Position numbers and translations under genes: made by a program | Assembly: GCA_020632925.1 (NCBI GenBank) | Contig: JACKER010000016.1 | Coordinates: 62,001 to 126,000 of the forward strand | Length of the DNA: 64,000 nucleotides | Reading direction: 5' to 3' | DNA from: Alphaproteobacteria bacterium | GTDB taxonomy: Bacteria > Myxococcota_A > UBA796 > GCA-2862545 | The notes under the pieces: model-generated | Seen by the model: only the letters and a program-made list of their open reading frames with translations | The model's database searches: none | What the model was told of the DNA's origin: nothing | In this document: one piece after another, positions 17,540-26,249 of the stretch | How the letters are laid out: each line of letters starts with the position of its first letter | Position numbering within the stretch: the stretch's first letter is position 1

Positions 17540-18536
17540 AGTCGTAGGGGTACCCGAGGGGGAAGGCGCTGGCTTCGTCCAGCGTCGCCACCTGCTCGGC
17601 GCTCAGCGCGAGCTCGGCGGCCCTCAGGTTGTCCTCGAGCTGCTCGACGGTGCGTGCGCCGAACAGCACGGACGTGACGCCCGGCTTGTGCAGCAGCCAC
17701 GCGAGTGCGACCGCGGCCGGCGTCGCCGAGGCCTGCTCGGCCACCGTGTCGAGCGCGCCCAGGATCCGCCAGTGGCGGTCGTCGTCGAAGCCCTTCAGCC
17801 GCTCGCTCCACTTCGCGAGGCGGGTGCCGTCCGGCGGCGGCTGGTCCTTGCGGAACTTCCCGGTGAGGAAGCCCCCCGCCAGCGGGGACCACGGCACGAT
17901 GCCGAGGCCGTGGCGCAGCGACAGGGGGACGTGCTCGCGCTCGAGCTCGCGGTGGACCAGGCTGTACTGCATCTGCAGCGACACGAAGCGCGCGAGGTTC
18001 CGCGTCTCGCTGATCCACATCGCGTCCGCCAGGCGGTAGGCCGCGTAGTTGCTGGCTCCCACGTAGAGGACCTTGCCGGCGCGCACCAGGTCGTCGAGCG
18101 CCGCCAGCGTCTCCTCCTCGGGGGTGTCCAGGTCCTGCATGTGGATCTGGTACAGGTCGATCCGGTCGGTGTTCAGGCGCCGGAGGCTGGCCTCGCAGGC
18201 GGCGACGATCCGACGTCGGCTGGCGCCCGTCCCGTTGGGGCCCTGGCCCATGCGGAACCGGAACTTGGTGGCCAGCACGACCTCGTCACGCCGACCGGAT
18301 CGTTCGAACCAGCGCCCGATGACGCGCTCGGACAGCCCGTCCTGCCCATAGACATCGGCCGTGTCCCAGAACTGCACGCCCGCGTCGAGCGCGCGGTCCA
18401 TGATCGCGAACGAGGTGGGCTCGTCGCAGCCCACCTGGTGCATGAACGAGCCGGCGTCGGCCTCGCCGAAGGTCATCGTGCCCAGGCACAGGCGCGAGAC
18501 CTGCAGGCCGGATCGGCCCAGGTTCCGATACTCCAT
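17511..18536 (-). CDS. Aldo/keto reductase
   Basis: 341 residues forming one (beta/alpha)8 barrel. The catalytic tetrad is visible: D58 and Y63 (WDTADVYGQ), K91 (LATKF) and H132 (YQIHMQD). The NADPH-binding segment near the end reads SVLFGARTVEQLEDNL. This is the YhdN/voltage-channel-beta-like branch acting on small aldehydes or ketones with NADPH; the substrate is unknown. It lies 12 bp downstream of the sulfatase-fold gene on the same strand and may be co-transcribed with it. Confidence 0.93.
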   Translation of the reverse strand: MEYRNLGRSGLQVSRLCLGTMTFGEADAGSFMHQVGCDEPTSFAIMDRALDAGVQFWDTADVYGQDGLSERVIGRWFERSGRRDEVVLATKFRFRMGQGPNGTGASRRRIVAACEASLRRLNTDRIDLYQIHMQDLDTPEEETLAALDDLVRAGKVLYVGASNYAAYRLADAMWISETRNLARFVSLQMQYSLVHRELEREHVPLSLRHGLGIVPWSPLAGGFLTGKFRKDQPPPDGTRLAKWSERLKGFDDDRHWRILGALDTVAEQASATPAAVALAWLLHKPGVTSVLFGARTVEQLEDNLRAAELALSAEQVATLDEASAFPLGYPYDFMKRIQGRW

Positions 18537-18548
18537 CCTCCCTCCTCG

Positions 18549-21125
18549 TCAGTCGCGATGGCCCTCGTCGCTGGCCTGCGGGTCGCACTCGACGTACCCG
18601 AGCTGGCAGAGCTTCTCCATCTCGTCGCCCCCGACCTCCGCGTCCTCGCCGCGCAGCAGCTTCATCCGCGTGGCCTCGTCGACCGGCGGTAGGACGACCG
18701 TACCAGGAACGACCTCGATCTTCTGCTGGCCGGCGCGCCAGGTCACCTTCCCGCGCGAGACCATCGTCACGAGGGGGGCGTCGCCTCGCTCGATCACCAG
18801 CGGCTCGGGGTCGACCTCCGTGCCGAACAGCACGACGAGCCAGCCCGGCGCTGGCTTCGGCCCGGCGGTCCACGTGAGGGTGGTGTGATCGTCCGAGAGC
18901 TGGAGCTTCCCGACGTCGTCCCGGTTGCGCCACGGCTTCTCGCCCCACTCCTCGTTGGCGGGGTTGGGGATGGTGGCGTCCGGATCCATGATCTCGGCGG
19001 CCAACGCGGGCTGGGGGAGGCGGAACACGAAGGTCTCGCCCTCGGACGCGGCGCCGACCTCGATGCGCCACCCACGACCCACCTGCATGCCGTGCGCGCG
19101 GGCCAGCGCCTCGCGGTACGGGTCGAGGGGCACCTGCGACGCCAGGTTCTTCCGCTCGTGCGGGTCCGCGTCCAGGTCGTACAGCTCCTCCTGCCCGGAC
19201 ATGGTGTACAGGGTGTACTTCTTGTGGTCCCTGGTCACGGCCCAGCGCTCGTAGTCGTAGCGCAGCAGGCCGACCGGGATCTCCCGCCCGCGCGACGCCT
19301 CGGGGTCCTCGGTCCCCATCAACAGCGGCACGAGGCTCCGGCCATCCGTCGGCGGCGCGTCCTCGAAGCCGGCGAAGTCGAACAGGGTCGGCGCGATGTC
19401 GGCGAGCGTGGCGGGCGCGGAGATGCGCTTCCCCTCGGTCTGCCCCGGGCCGCTCCGGAACCAGAGCAACCCGCGCGTGGTCTCCTCGTAGACCGTGTGG
19501 TTGTGCTCGAACTGGTCGTGGTCGAACAGCTCCTCGCCGTGGTCGGAGTGCAACACCACCAGGTTGTGGCCCGGCATCCGGTCGAGCTGGTCGAAGAAGC
19601 GGCCGAGCTCCTGGCTCGTGTACCGCAGCTCGCCGTCGTACAGGCCGGTGATGTGCGCCTTGCGGCGATCGTCCACCCGGCCCGCCTTGAGCCACTTGTA
19701 GACGTCCCAGCGGTTGAACCCCGGGGGCATCTTGGGGTCCGGATCGTCGACGAACATCGTCCCGAACCGGCCCGGCGCCGAGTACGCCATGTGGGGGTCC
19801 ATCACGTGGACGAACTGGAAGGTGTCGCGGTCCTGGTGGTCCTCGAGCCAGTCCAGCGCGCGGTTCACCTCGTCCGCTGCGCTCGCGTGCCCGTCGTACC
19901 ACCAGTCGTCGAACCCGTGGTGGAAGTCGAATCGGGGCTGGAGGTGCACGTTGGCGGCCACGCCACCGGTCGCGAACCCGTGGTCGCGGAAGAGCTCGGC
20001 GATGTTCTTCGCGCCCACGGCGTCGAGCGGGCGTCGACCGGTGAACGCCGACCGGAAGCTCGGCCGCGTGCGAGGCGCGGGTGTCCAGGTGTGATCGAAG
20101 ACGACCGAGGTGCGCGCGACCTCGTCGAGCTCCGGCGTCGTGTCGCGATCGTACCCGTAGAACCCGAAGTGGTCCGGCCGCGTCGTGTCCATGCCGATCA
20201 CGACGACGTGGCGCACGTCGCCGCTCGGCGTTCCCCACACCTCCGGGGAGCCGAGGAAGACGTGGTCGAAGTGGTTCGTCGCTCCGGGCTCCGTCGACAG
20301 GACGAGCGTGACGGGGCGACCCGCGAAGGCCGACAGGTCCACGTCCCACCGGTCGAAGGCCTTGGAGACCCCTGGGACGGGCCGGCGCGCCACCTCGGTC
20401 GTGGTCCCGCCGTCGATCACCGAGAGCACCACCTCGGCGCCGTCGGACCGCATGGACACGAGCGGCAGGGACTGCATCGCGAGGAACGTCCGGAAGCGGG
20501 CTCCGGGCGGGGGTGTGATGTCCCACTCCGCGCGGCTCGGCGCGGGCAACAACAGCCCCTGTCGCGTCCGGTCGTCGATCGTGGCGTCGTCGCGGACGAA
20601 GTCCTCGGGGGCGAGGTCCGACAGCGACAGCTCCCGGCGGTGCAGGATGGCGCTCACGCCCGCGTTCGTGACGCGCGCCACGGGCTTCTCCGACGACGGC
20701 CAGGACACCATCAACCGGGCACCGTGGATCTTCCAGCTCCGCCCGCTGAGGTTCGGGTCGTAGCGCAGCTCCTGATCGCCGACGTAGAGGTGGACGCCGG
20801 GCGGGGCAGCCATGCGCGCCTGGCTCTCGAGCTCCTCGGGGAACGGGGAGGGGCCGCGCCACACCGACAGCTTCTTCTGGCGCCCGGCGGGCTCGAGGTG
20901 GACCTCGAAGCTCTCCTGGACCTCGAAGCCCTCGGGAAGCGTCGACGGCGCGAGCGTGAAGCGCCCGGCGAGCCGATGGAGCTGGTACGACGGGGAGGCC
21001 GCGGACGTCGTCAGGTCCGGGTCGACGAAGGTGGCCGGCCGCTCGCGGGTCGGGCCGCGGAAGGGCCGCGAGGGTGCCTGACAGGACGACTGGCACGACA
21101 GCAGGAGGGGCAGGAGCAGTGACAT
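18549..21125 (-). CDS. Large sulfatase-fold (alkaline phosphatase superfamily) lipoprotein
   Basis: 858 residues. The signal is MSLLLPLLLSC, a lipobox. Residues 40-300 are a beta-rich N-terminal extension. The sulfatase core (about 305-660) begins VVVIGMDTTRPDHFGFYGYD, with metal-ligand candidates D313 and D318, and carries a later SDHGEELFDH motif. At the position of the formylglycine Cys/Ser in true sulfatases (C-x-P-S-R) the sequence is T353-R-P-S-F, so the usual nucleophile and the following Arg are both changed. Thr is the nucleophile in phosphoethanolamine transferases and LtaS, so a transferase or phosphodiesterase is possible. The C-terminal 200 residues are a further beta-rich domain. 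Confidence 0.88.
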   Translation of the reverse strand: MSLLLPLLLSCQSSCQAPSRPFRGPTRERPATFVDPDLTTSAASPSYQLHRLAGRFTLAPSTLPEGFEVQESFEVHLEPAGRQKKLSVWRGPSPFPEELESQARMAAPPGVHLYVGDQELRYDPNLSGRSWKIHGARLMVSWPSSEKPVARVTNAGVSAILHRRELSLSDLAPEDFVRDDATIDDRTRQGLLLPAPSRAEWDITPPPGARFRTFLAMQSLPLVSMRSDGAEVVLSVIDGGTTTEVARRPVPGVSKAFDRWDVDLSAFAGRPVTLVLSTEPGATNHFDHVFLGSPEVWGTPSGDVRHVVVIGMDTTRPDHFGFYGYDRDTTPELDEVARTSVVFDHTWTPAPRTRPSFRSAFTGRRPLDAVGAKNIAELFRDHGFATGGVAANVHLQPRFDFHHGFDDWWYDGHASAADEVNRALDWLEDHQDRDTFQFVHVMDPHMAYSAPGRFGTMFVDDPDPKMPPGFNRWDVYKWLKAGRVDDRRKAHITGLYDGELRYTSQELGRFFDQLDRMPGHNLVVLHSDHGEELFDHDQFEHNHTVYEETTRGLLWFRSGPGQTEGKRISAPATLADIAPTLFDFAGFEDAPPTDGRSLVPLLMGTEDPEASRGREIPVGLLRYDYERWAVTRDHKKYTLYTMSGQEELYDLDADPHERKNLASQVPLDPYREALARAHGMQVGRGWRIEVGAASEGETFVFRLPQPALAAEIMDPDATIPNPANEEWGEKPWRNRDDVGKLQLSDDHTTLTWTAGPKPAPGWLVVLFGTEVDPEPLVIERGDAPLVTMVSRGKVTWRAGQQKIEVVPGTVVLPPVDEATRMKLLRGEDAEVGGDEMEKLCQLGYVECDPQASDEGHRD

Positions 21126-21146
21126 GACGACGCCCCACCGTATAAT
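21119..21146 (+). promoter_or_regulatory. Sigma-70-type promoter for the 21174 gene pair
   Basis: GTGACA (21119-21124, five of six matches to TTGACA) and TATAAT (21141-21146, perfect) are separated by 16 bp. Transcription would begin near 21153, about 20 bases before the ATG at 21174. The -35 element overlaps the start codon region of the divergent lipoprotein gene, so the two genes may interfere with each other. It is the clearest consensus promoter seen in the window. Confidence 0.65.
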
Positions 21147-21173
21147 CCGCCCCCCCTTCGAACGGAGGTCGCG

Positions 21174-21713
21174 ATGGGTCACGAGCTGCTCCCCTACACG
21201 CTGTCCACCTGGGCCTTCACGCTCCACGTGGCGGGCGTTCGCGCCGCCGACGAAGCGGTGGCGACTGCCTGCGACGCGATCCTGGCGGCCGGGGACGCAG
21301 CGGCGGGGGAGGGGGCCGCCAACGCGCTGGTGGACCGTATCCGCGAGCTCTTCCCGAGCGACGAGCCGGACGTGGTGTCGGCCGGGGCCCGCTCGCTGTA
21401 CGGCGAGGGTGTCGGCGCCGATGTGGCTCAGGGCGATCGCGAGCTGCGGACGGCCCGGATCCGCAAGTACCAGTTCGTGTCGCAGCTGCCGTGGCTCGCG
21501 AGGATCTGGCATCGCGAGGAGGGTCGCGTGGAGCCGATCTGGCTCGTGGTCGAGCGCGTCACCGACCAGGTCATGGCGGCCGACCCGAACCCCTGGAACG
21601 ACATCGACGAGACGCGCCACTGGCCGCTCGAGGACTTCCACGTCCTGTGGGAGCTCGACGGGTGCACGAGCCTGTTCGTGCAGCCGACCGCCCGCGTGGA
21701 AGCGAGCGCCTGA
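21174..21713 (+). CDS. Hypothetical protein, partner of the radical SAM homologue
   Basis: 179 residues with a good Shine-Dalgarno (GGAGG, five bases before the ATG) and a consensus promoter upstream. It is cytoplasmic by composition. The N-terminal half is helical and Ala-rich (AADEAVATACDAILAAGDAA). The C-terminal half holds conserved-looking aromatic segments: RKYQFVSQLPWLARIWH, PIWLVVERV and HWPLEDFHVLWELDG. No domain is recognised. The stop is one base before the start of the next gene, so the two are almost certainly co-translated and probably act together. Confidence 0.75.
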   Translation: MGHELLPYTLSTWAFTLHVAGVRAADEAVATACDAILAAGDAAAGEGAANALVDRIRELFPSDEPDVVSAGARSLYGEGVGADVAQGDRELRTARIRKYQFVSQLPWLARIWHREEGRVEPIWLVVERVTDQVMAADPNPWNDIDETRHWPLEDFHVLWELDGCTSLFVQPTARVEASA

Positions 21714-21714
21714 C

Positions 21715-22578
21715 TTGCCCGCCCTCCGCTTCACGGCCCGGGGCGCGGTGACGCTGCCCGACACGCTGCAGATCCGTGTAGGAACGACCTTCTCGGCCCG
21801 CCTCCCCGTGGGTGTGGCCCAGCCGGATCGGGAGCTCACGCTCGACGAGCTCGACGCCAACGTCCGCCACTTCACCCGTGGGGGCCCCCGCGCTCGGCCG
21901 GTCACCCGGCTCGTGCTGTCCGCGGTGGGGGCCGATCACCCGGTGCTCGCCACGATCGCGTCCCTGCGGCGGCTCGGGATCGACCGCGTCGTGGTCCACA
22001 CCGATCCCGCCAGCGCGGCGTCGTGCGCGGCGGCCGTCGACCACGTGGCGGTGTTCGTGCGGGCGCCCACCGATCTGGAGGCGCTGGAGCGCGTCGAGCG
22101 CCTGGGCGTCACCGTCCCGCTGGAGGAGGAGGTCCTGCCCCGGCTCGGCACGCTGCTGTCCGGCGTGCGGGCCCTGCGTCCGCAGCGGGTGGTCCTCGCC
22201 TGGCCCTTCCCGGTCGAGGGACGATCGCCGCCACCCCCGGCGGAGGAGGTGATCCGCGCGATCGAGGGTTGCGGGACGCTGCTCGCGGGCCTGCCGTTCA
22301 CGGTGAAGGGGCTTCCTCCCTGCGTCCTGGCTCCGCTGAGGCGTGGCATCCCCGATCTGTCCGAGCGCACGGGTCGCACCACGAATCGCTGGTACGTCGA
22401 CGTGGAGCACCAGCAGGATCGCGCGCTCCTCTTCGTCCCCGACGTGGTCCGTTTCGCGAAGGCCGACACGTGTCGGTTCTGTGAGATCGATCCGCGCTGC
22501 GACGGCGTAGCCGACGCCTGGTGGCGCCTGGGGCTGGCCGGCGCGCTCCTCCCGCTGCGCGAGGGGGAAGTGAGTTAA
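21715..22578 (+). CDS. Radical SAM-like protein lacking the CxxxCxxC cluster motif
   Basis: 287 residues from a TTG one base after the previous stop; a GTG at 21748 is an alternative. The order of segments follows a small radical SAM barrel. IRVGTTFSARLPVG sits where a cluster loop (TTCNxxCxxC-like) should be, but Phe, Leu and Gly replace the cysteines. RLVLSAVGADHPVLATI matches the GGEP-type strand, and RLGIDRVVVHTD the next one. The C-terminus retains a cysteine set (ADTCRFCEIDPRCDGV) typical of auxiliary or structural clusters in such proteins. It may be a non-catalytic radical SAM descendant that uses only the C-terminal site; this is inference from motif alignment by eye. Confidence 0.65.
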   Translation: MPALRFTARGAVTLPDTLQIRVGTTFSARLPVGVAQPDRELTLDELDANVRHFTRGGPRARPVTRLVLSAVGADHPVLATIASLRRLGIDRVVVHTDPASAASCAAAVDHVAVFVRAPTDLEALERVERLGVTVPLEEEVLPRLGTLLSGVRALRPQRVVLAWPFPVEGRSPPPPAEEVIRAIEGCGTLLAGLPFTVKGLPPCVLAPLRRGIPDLSERTGRTTNRWYVDVEHQQDRALLFVPDVVRFAKADTCRFCEIDPRCDGVADAWWRLGLAGALLPLREGEVS

Positions 22579-22633
22579 CAGGACGACCTCGCCGGCCCGG
22601 GCCGCGGCCGGCAGGACCATCGGGGAGGGTTTC

Positions 22634-23698
22634 ATGCAGCCGTTCGAGGAGATGGCCCGCCTGGGGCACGAGCAGGTCGTCCTGTGTCGGAACGACGACG
22701 TGAAGCTGCGCGCGATCATCGCGGTGCACGACACGACGCTCGGGCCTTCTCTCGGCGGTTGCCGGCTGTACGACTACGCGTCCGAGGCCGATGCCCTGCG
22801 CGACGTGCTGCGGCTCTCCCGCGGCATGACGTACAAGGCGGCGGTCGCGGGCCTGGACCTCGGCGGCGGCAAGGCCGTGATCATCGGCGACCCCAGCATC
22901 AAGAGCGAGGCGCTGTTCCGCGCCTTCGGGCGGCACGTGCAGGCCCTCGGCGGGCGGTACATCACGGCCGAGGACATGAACACCAACGTCGAGGACATGA
23001 ACTACATCCGTCGCGAGACGGCGTTCGTGACCGGCACCGGCATGCACTACCAGGGGTCCGGCGATCCGAGCCCCGTGACGGCCTGGGGCGTGTTCCACGG
23101 GATCCGCGCCTGCCTCGAGGTGGTGTACGGCAGCAGCGACGTGGCCGGGAAGAAGGTCGCCATCCAGGGCGTGGGCAACGTGGGCTTCCACCTCGCGCGC
23201 TTCCTGCACGAGTCGGGCGCCCGCCTGGTGTACAGCGACATCAACCACCGCAACATCAAGAAGGCCATGGAGCTCTACGGTGGGGAGGTCGTCGAGGGCG
23301 ACGACTTCTTCAAGAGCGACTGCGACGTGCTGGCGCCGTGCGCGATCGGCGGCATCGTGAACAAGAACACGATCCCGATGATCCGCGCCCCCATCATCGC
23401 GGGCGGCGCGAACAACGTGCTCGAGGACGAGGAGGCCGACAGCCAGCGCCTCGGTCAGTCCTCGATCACGTACGCCCCCGACTACGTGATCAACGCCGGC
23501 GGCCTGATGAGCGTGCACGCCGAGCTCCGCGGCCACCCGCACGAGAAGGCGATGTCGGACGCGGAGAACGTGTTCAACACGGTCAAGCGCGTCCTGCACA
23601 AGGCCCAGGCCGAGGGCGTGTCGACGATCACCGCGTCCAACCGGCTCGCCGAGGAGCGCATCGAGGCGGTGGCCCGGCTGTCGCGCCTGCGGGTCTGA
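22634..23698 (+). CDS. ldh: Leucine (branched-chain amino acid) dehydrogenase
   Basis: 354 residues of the Glu/Leu/Phe/Val dehydrogenase family. Catalytic lysines are K68 (GMTYKAAVAGLDLGGGK) and K80. The NAD-binding Rossmann motif is GVGNVG (179-184). The length and the LGPSLGGCR segment fit leucine or phenylalanine dehydrogenase rather than the larger glutamate enzymes. It catalyses reversible oxidative deamination of leucine, valine or isoleucine to the 2-oxo acid. In myxobacteria these feed isovaleryl-CoA and iso-branched fatty acids. It has its own start 55 bp after the previous gene and is followed closely by scpA. Confidence 0.93.
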   Translation: MQPFEEMARLGHEQVVLCRNDDVKLRAIIAVHDTTLGPSLGGCRLYDYASEADALRDVLRLSRGMTYKAAVAGLDLGGGKAVIIGDPSIKSEALFRAFGRHVQALGGRYITAEDMNTNVEDMNYIRRETAFVTGTGMHYQGSGDPSPVTAWGVFHGIRACLEVVYGSSDVAGKKVAIQGVGNVGFHLARFLHESGARLVYSDINHRNIKKAMELYGGEVVEGDDFFKSDCDVLAPCAIGGIVNKNTIPMIRAPIIAGGANNVLEDEEADSQRLGQSSITYAPDYVINAGGLMSVHAELRGHPHEKAMSDAENVFNTVKRVLHKAQAEGVSTITASNRLAEERIEAVARLSRLRV

Positions 23699-23699
23699 G

Positions 23700-24554
23700 C
23701 TGGCGTCCGAGCAGCTCCCGCTGCCCGCGGGGCCCCCGGAGGAAGCGCCGGGGGCTTTCGTCGTTCACACGGACATCTTCGACGGTCCCCTCGACCTGCT
23801 GCTCTACCTGGTCAAGCGGGACGGCATCCCGCTGCTCCGCGTGGAGGTCGGTCGCATCGCGGACGCGTACCTCGAGTGGATCGAGCGGACCCGGGCGCTC
23901 GACCTGTCACTGGCGGCCGACTGGCTGCTGATGGCGGCGACGCTGGTGCACCTCAAGTCGCTCGAGCTCCTGCCCCGGCCGCCGGCGATCCTGGAGGAGG
24001 AGGAGCAGGATCCGCGGGACGCCCTGATCCAGCAGCTCCAGGAGTACGAGCGGGTCAAGGCGGCGGCGGACGTGCTGGAGACCTTCCCGCGCGTCGGTCG
24101 GGAGATCCACGTCCGTCCCCCTCGGGAGGCGCCCACCGGCCCCGCGCCGCTCGCACCCGGCGACGTGTTCGCGCTGCTGGACCTGTTCCACGAGATCCTC
24201 GCGCGCGGCGGGCCGCCCGAGGTCACGTTCCAGGCCGACGACAGCGGACCGGACTTCGGCCTGTGCTGCCGCCGCGTGCTGGCGCTGCTCGGAGGGAAGG
24301 GTGGCCGCGTGGATCTGGGGACGATCCTCGTGTCGCTGCGGACGCCCGCGGAGCGTGTCGTGACGTTCGTGGGTGTGCTGGAGATGGTGCGGCTCGGCTG
24401 GCTCGACATCGAGCAGGAGCGTCACCTCGCGCCCGTCTCGGTGCTCCAGGTGGTCGAGGACGAGGCGCTGGACCTGCACCTGTTGACCGGGTGGGTCGAG
24501 GAGGGCGAGCCCGGCGAGCAGATGACGTTGCCGTTGGGCGGGCGGAGCGCGTGA
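23700..24554 (+). CDS. scpA: Segregation and condensation protein A, CTG start
   Basis: ScpA is the kleisin that bridges SMC heads with ScpB. The conserved N-terminal block FVVHTDIFDGPLDLLLYLV is present but lies upstream of the first ATG/GTG/TTG-initiated frame (GTG at 23841). No standard start exists in frame between the previous in-frame stop and 23841. The best candidate is a CTG at 23700, one base after the leucine dehydrogenase stop, giving 284 residues. The C-terminal winged-helix region (RTPAERVVTFVGVLEMVRLG) is intact. The stop overlaps scpB as GTGA. Either a rare CTG start or a sequencing error upstream explains the start. Confidence 0.9.
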   Translation: MASEQLPLPAGPPEEAPGAFVVHTDIFDGPLDLLLYLVKRDGIPLLRVEVGRIADAYLEWIERTRALDLSLAADWLLMAATLVHLKSLELLPRPPAILEEEEQDPRDALIQQLQEYERVKAAADVLETFPRVGREIHVRPPREAPTGPAPLAPGDVFALLDLFHEILARGGPPEVTFQADDSGPDFGLCCRRVLALLGGKGGRVDLGTILVSLRTPAERVVTFVGVLEMVRLGWLDIEQERHLAPVSVLQVVEDEALDLHLLTGWVEEGEPGEQMTLPLGGRSA

Positions 24555-25189
24555 GCGAGGGCATCCTCGAGTTCCCCCAGCGCCCCGGAGGCGTCGACCC
24601 GGAGCTGGTCGCGGGCGTGGAGGCGCTCCTGTTCGCGGCGGGCAGCCCGCTGGCGGTGCCCGTGATCGCGCAGGCGCTCGGTGAGCCCGCGGACGAGGTG
24701 CGGCTCGCGCTCCAGGTGCTCGAGCAGCGTCGGCGGGACAGCGGCGTCGTGCTCGATCGGGTCGCCGGTGGGTGGCAGCTCCGGACCGCACCCCGGTTCG
24801 CGGCCGCCGTGCACCACCTCCTCGGCACCCGCCCGCAGAAGCTGTCCCGGTCGGCGAGCGAGGTCCTCGCCATCGTCGCCTGGCGGCAGCCCGTGACCCG
24901 GCCCGAGATCGAGCGGCTGCGGGGCGTGGACAGCGGCGGGGTCCTCAAGCACCTGGTGGATCGGGGGCTGGTACGGACGGCGGGTCGCACCGAGGACCCG
25001 GGCCGCCCGCTCCTCTACCGGACGACCGCGCTGTTCCTCGAGGTGTTCGGCCTGCCGGACCTGGCGGCGCTCCCGACACTCGCCGAGCGCGAGGGGATGG
25101 TCCGCGGGCTCGGACCGACGGACGAGGAGGAGGTGCCGCCGGCGTCCGAGGTGTCCCCGCCCGAAGGGGCCGAGCGCAGCGAGGAGTAG
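24551..25189 (+). CDS. scpB: Segregation and condensation protein B
   Basis: 212 residues from a GTG overlapping the scpA stop. Two winged-helix domains are present: the first begins PELVAGVEALLFAAGSPL, the second holds SEVLAIVAWRQPVTRPEIE and RGVDSGGVLKHLVDRGLV, both hallmarks of ScpB. It dimerises and binds ScpA in the SMC condensin complex. SMC itself is not in the window. The acidic tail (DEEEVPPASEVSPPEGAER) is not conserved. It is followed by an RluB-type gene, the common scpA-scpB-rluB order, which points to one transcription unit. Confidence 0.96.
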   Translation: MSEGILEFPQRPGGVDPELVAGVEALLFAAGSPLAVPVIAQALGEPADEVRLALQVLEQRRRDSGVVLDRVAGGWQLRTAPRFAAAVHHLLGTRPQKLSRSASEVLAIVAWRQPVTRPEIERLRGVDSGGVLKHLVDRGLVRTAGRTEDPGRPLLYRTTALFLEVFGLPDLAALPTLAEREGMVRGLGPTDEEEVPPASEVSPPEGAERSEE

Positions 25190-25266
25190 CGCGTTATCTG
25201 CGCCGAGCCGATGCAGGCGATTTCCCCCCATCACGCCGTGAGGCGCCTGGGGGTCGAGGAGCGATC

Positions 25267-26133
25267 ATGGAGTTCGAGGAACGCCCGGAGCGGGTGCGTC
25301 TGGCCAAGCTGTTGTCGGAGCGGGGCGTCGCGTCCCGTCGCGAGGCCGAGCGGATCATCGAGGAGGGCCAGGTCACGGTCAACGGCGATGTCGCCAGCGG
25401 CGTCGTGCTCGTCGATCCCGAGGAAGACCACATCCGCATCAACGGTCGCCCGCTGCCCCAGCGGCCGCAGACGATCGTCCTGCTGATGTACAAGCCGAAG
25501 GGCTGCATCACGGGCCGCGAGGACCCGCAGGGTCGCCCCAGCGTGTTCGACGTGCTGGGCGACGTGGGCATGAAGGTCGAGCCGGTCGGGCGGCTGGACT
25601 TCGACACCGAGGGCGCGTTGCTGCTCACCAACGACGGTGACCTCGCGAACGCGTTGACCCACCCGAAGAACCGCATCCCCAAGCGGTACCTCGCGAAGGT
25701 CTACCGGGTGCCCGACGACCGTGACCTCAAGGCCATGGAGACGGGCATCTTCCTCGAGGACGGGAAGACGGCGCCGGCGAAGGCGCGCGTCATCGAGCAG
25801 ACGTCGACCGAGGGCAAGCCGGGCAACGCCTGGGTCGAGGTCACGGTGACCGAGGGGCGCAACCGGCTCGTCCGCCGCATGCTCGGCAAGCTGGGACACC
25901 CCGTGAGCAAGCTGCGGCGGGAGTCGTTCGCGACCATCTCGATCCGCGGGATGGAGCGCGGCCAGGTCCGCGTGCTGACCGGCGAGGAGATCCAGCGGCT
26001 GCGCGATCTCGCCTCCGGCGTGCGGCCGCAGCGCGCGGGAAAGAAGCGTGGCGAGGGATTCGCGAAGCCGAAGCCGAAGAAGCCCCGTCACGGGGGTCAG
26101 CGGAAGCCGGAGCGCTCGCGCAAGGGCGCTTGA
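25267..26133 (+). CDS. rluB: rRNA pseudouridine synthase, RluB/RsuA type
   Basis: 288 residues. An N-terminal S4 RNA-binding domain (about 10-60, RLAKLLSERGVASRREAERI) precedes the RsuA-family catalytic domain. The catalytic aspartate is D111 in GRLDFDTEGALLLTNDG. A later motif, GRNRLVRRMLGKLGHPV, is also diagnostic. The tail from about 258 onward is Lys/Arg-rich and probably binds rRNA. It is placed after scpB as in many genomes, with GAGGAG upstream of the ATG. Its target is likely 23S rRNA U2605 or a relative, by homology. The stop codon overlaps the -35 box of the following tRNA promoter. Confidence 0.95.
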   Translation: MEFEERPERVRLAKLLSERGVASRREAERIIEEGQVTVNGDVASGVVLVDPEEDHIRINGRPLPQRPQTIVLLMYKPKGCITGREDPQGRPSVFDVLGDVGMKVEPVGRLDFDTEGALLLTNDGDLANALTHPKNRIPKRYLAKVYRVPDDRDLKAMETGIFLEDGKTAPAKARVIEQTSTEGKPGNAWVEVTVTEGRNRLVRRMLGKLGHPVSKLRRESFATISIRGMERGQVRVLTGEEIQRLRDLASGVRPQRAGKKRGEGFAKPKPKKPRHGGQRKPERSRKGA

Positions 26134-26158
26134 CGGTCGCCGACCGACCACATACATG
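26130..26158 (+). promoter_or_regulatory. Promoter for the initiator tRNA
   Basis: TTGACG (26130-26135) is a near-perfect -35, overlapping the rluB stop TGA. After 17 bp comes TACATG (26153-26158), a weak -10 that is part of a 10-bp palindrome, ACATGCATGT (26154-26163). Transcription would start just ahead of the tRNA at 26171. Confidence 0.5.
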
Positions 26159-26170
26159 CATGTCCACTGG

Positions 26171-26247
<77 letters not shown>

Positions 26248-26249
26248 CT

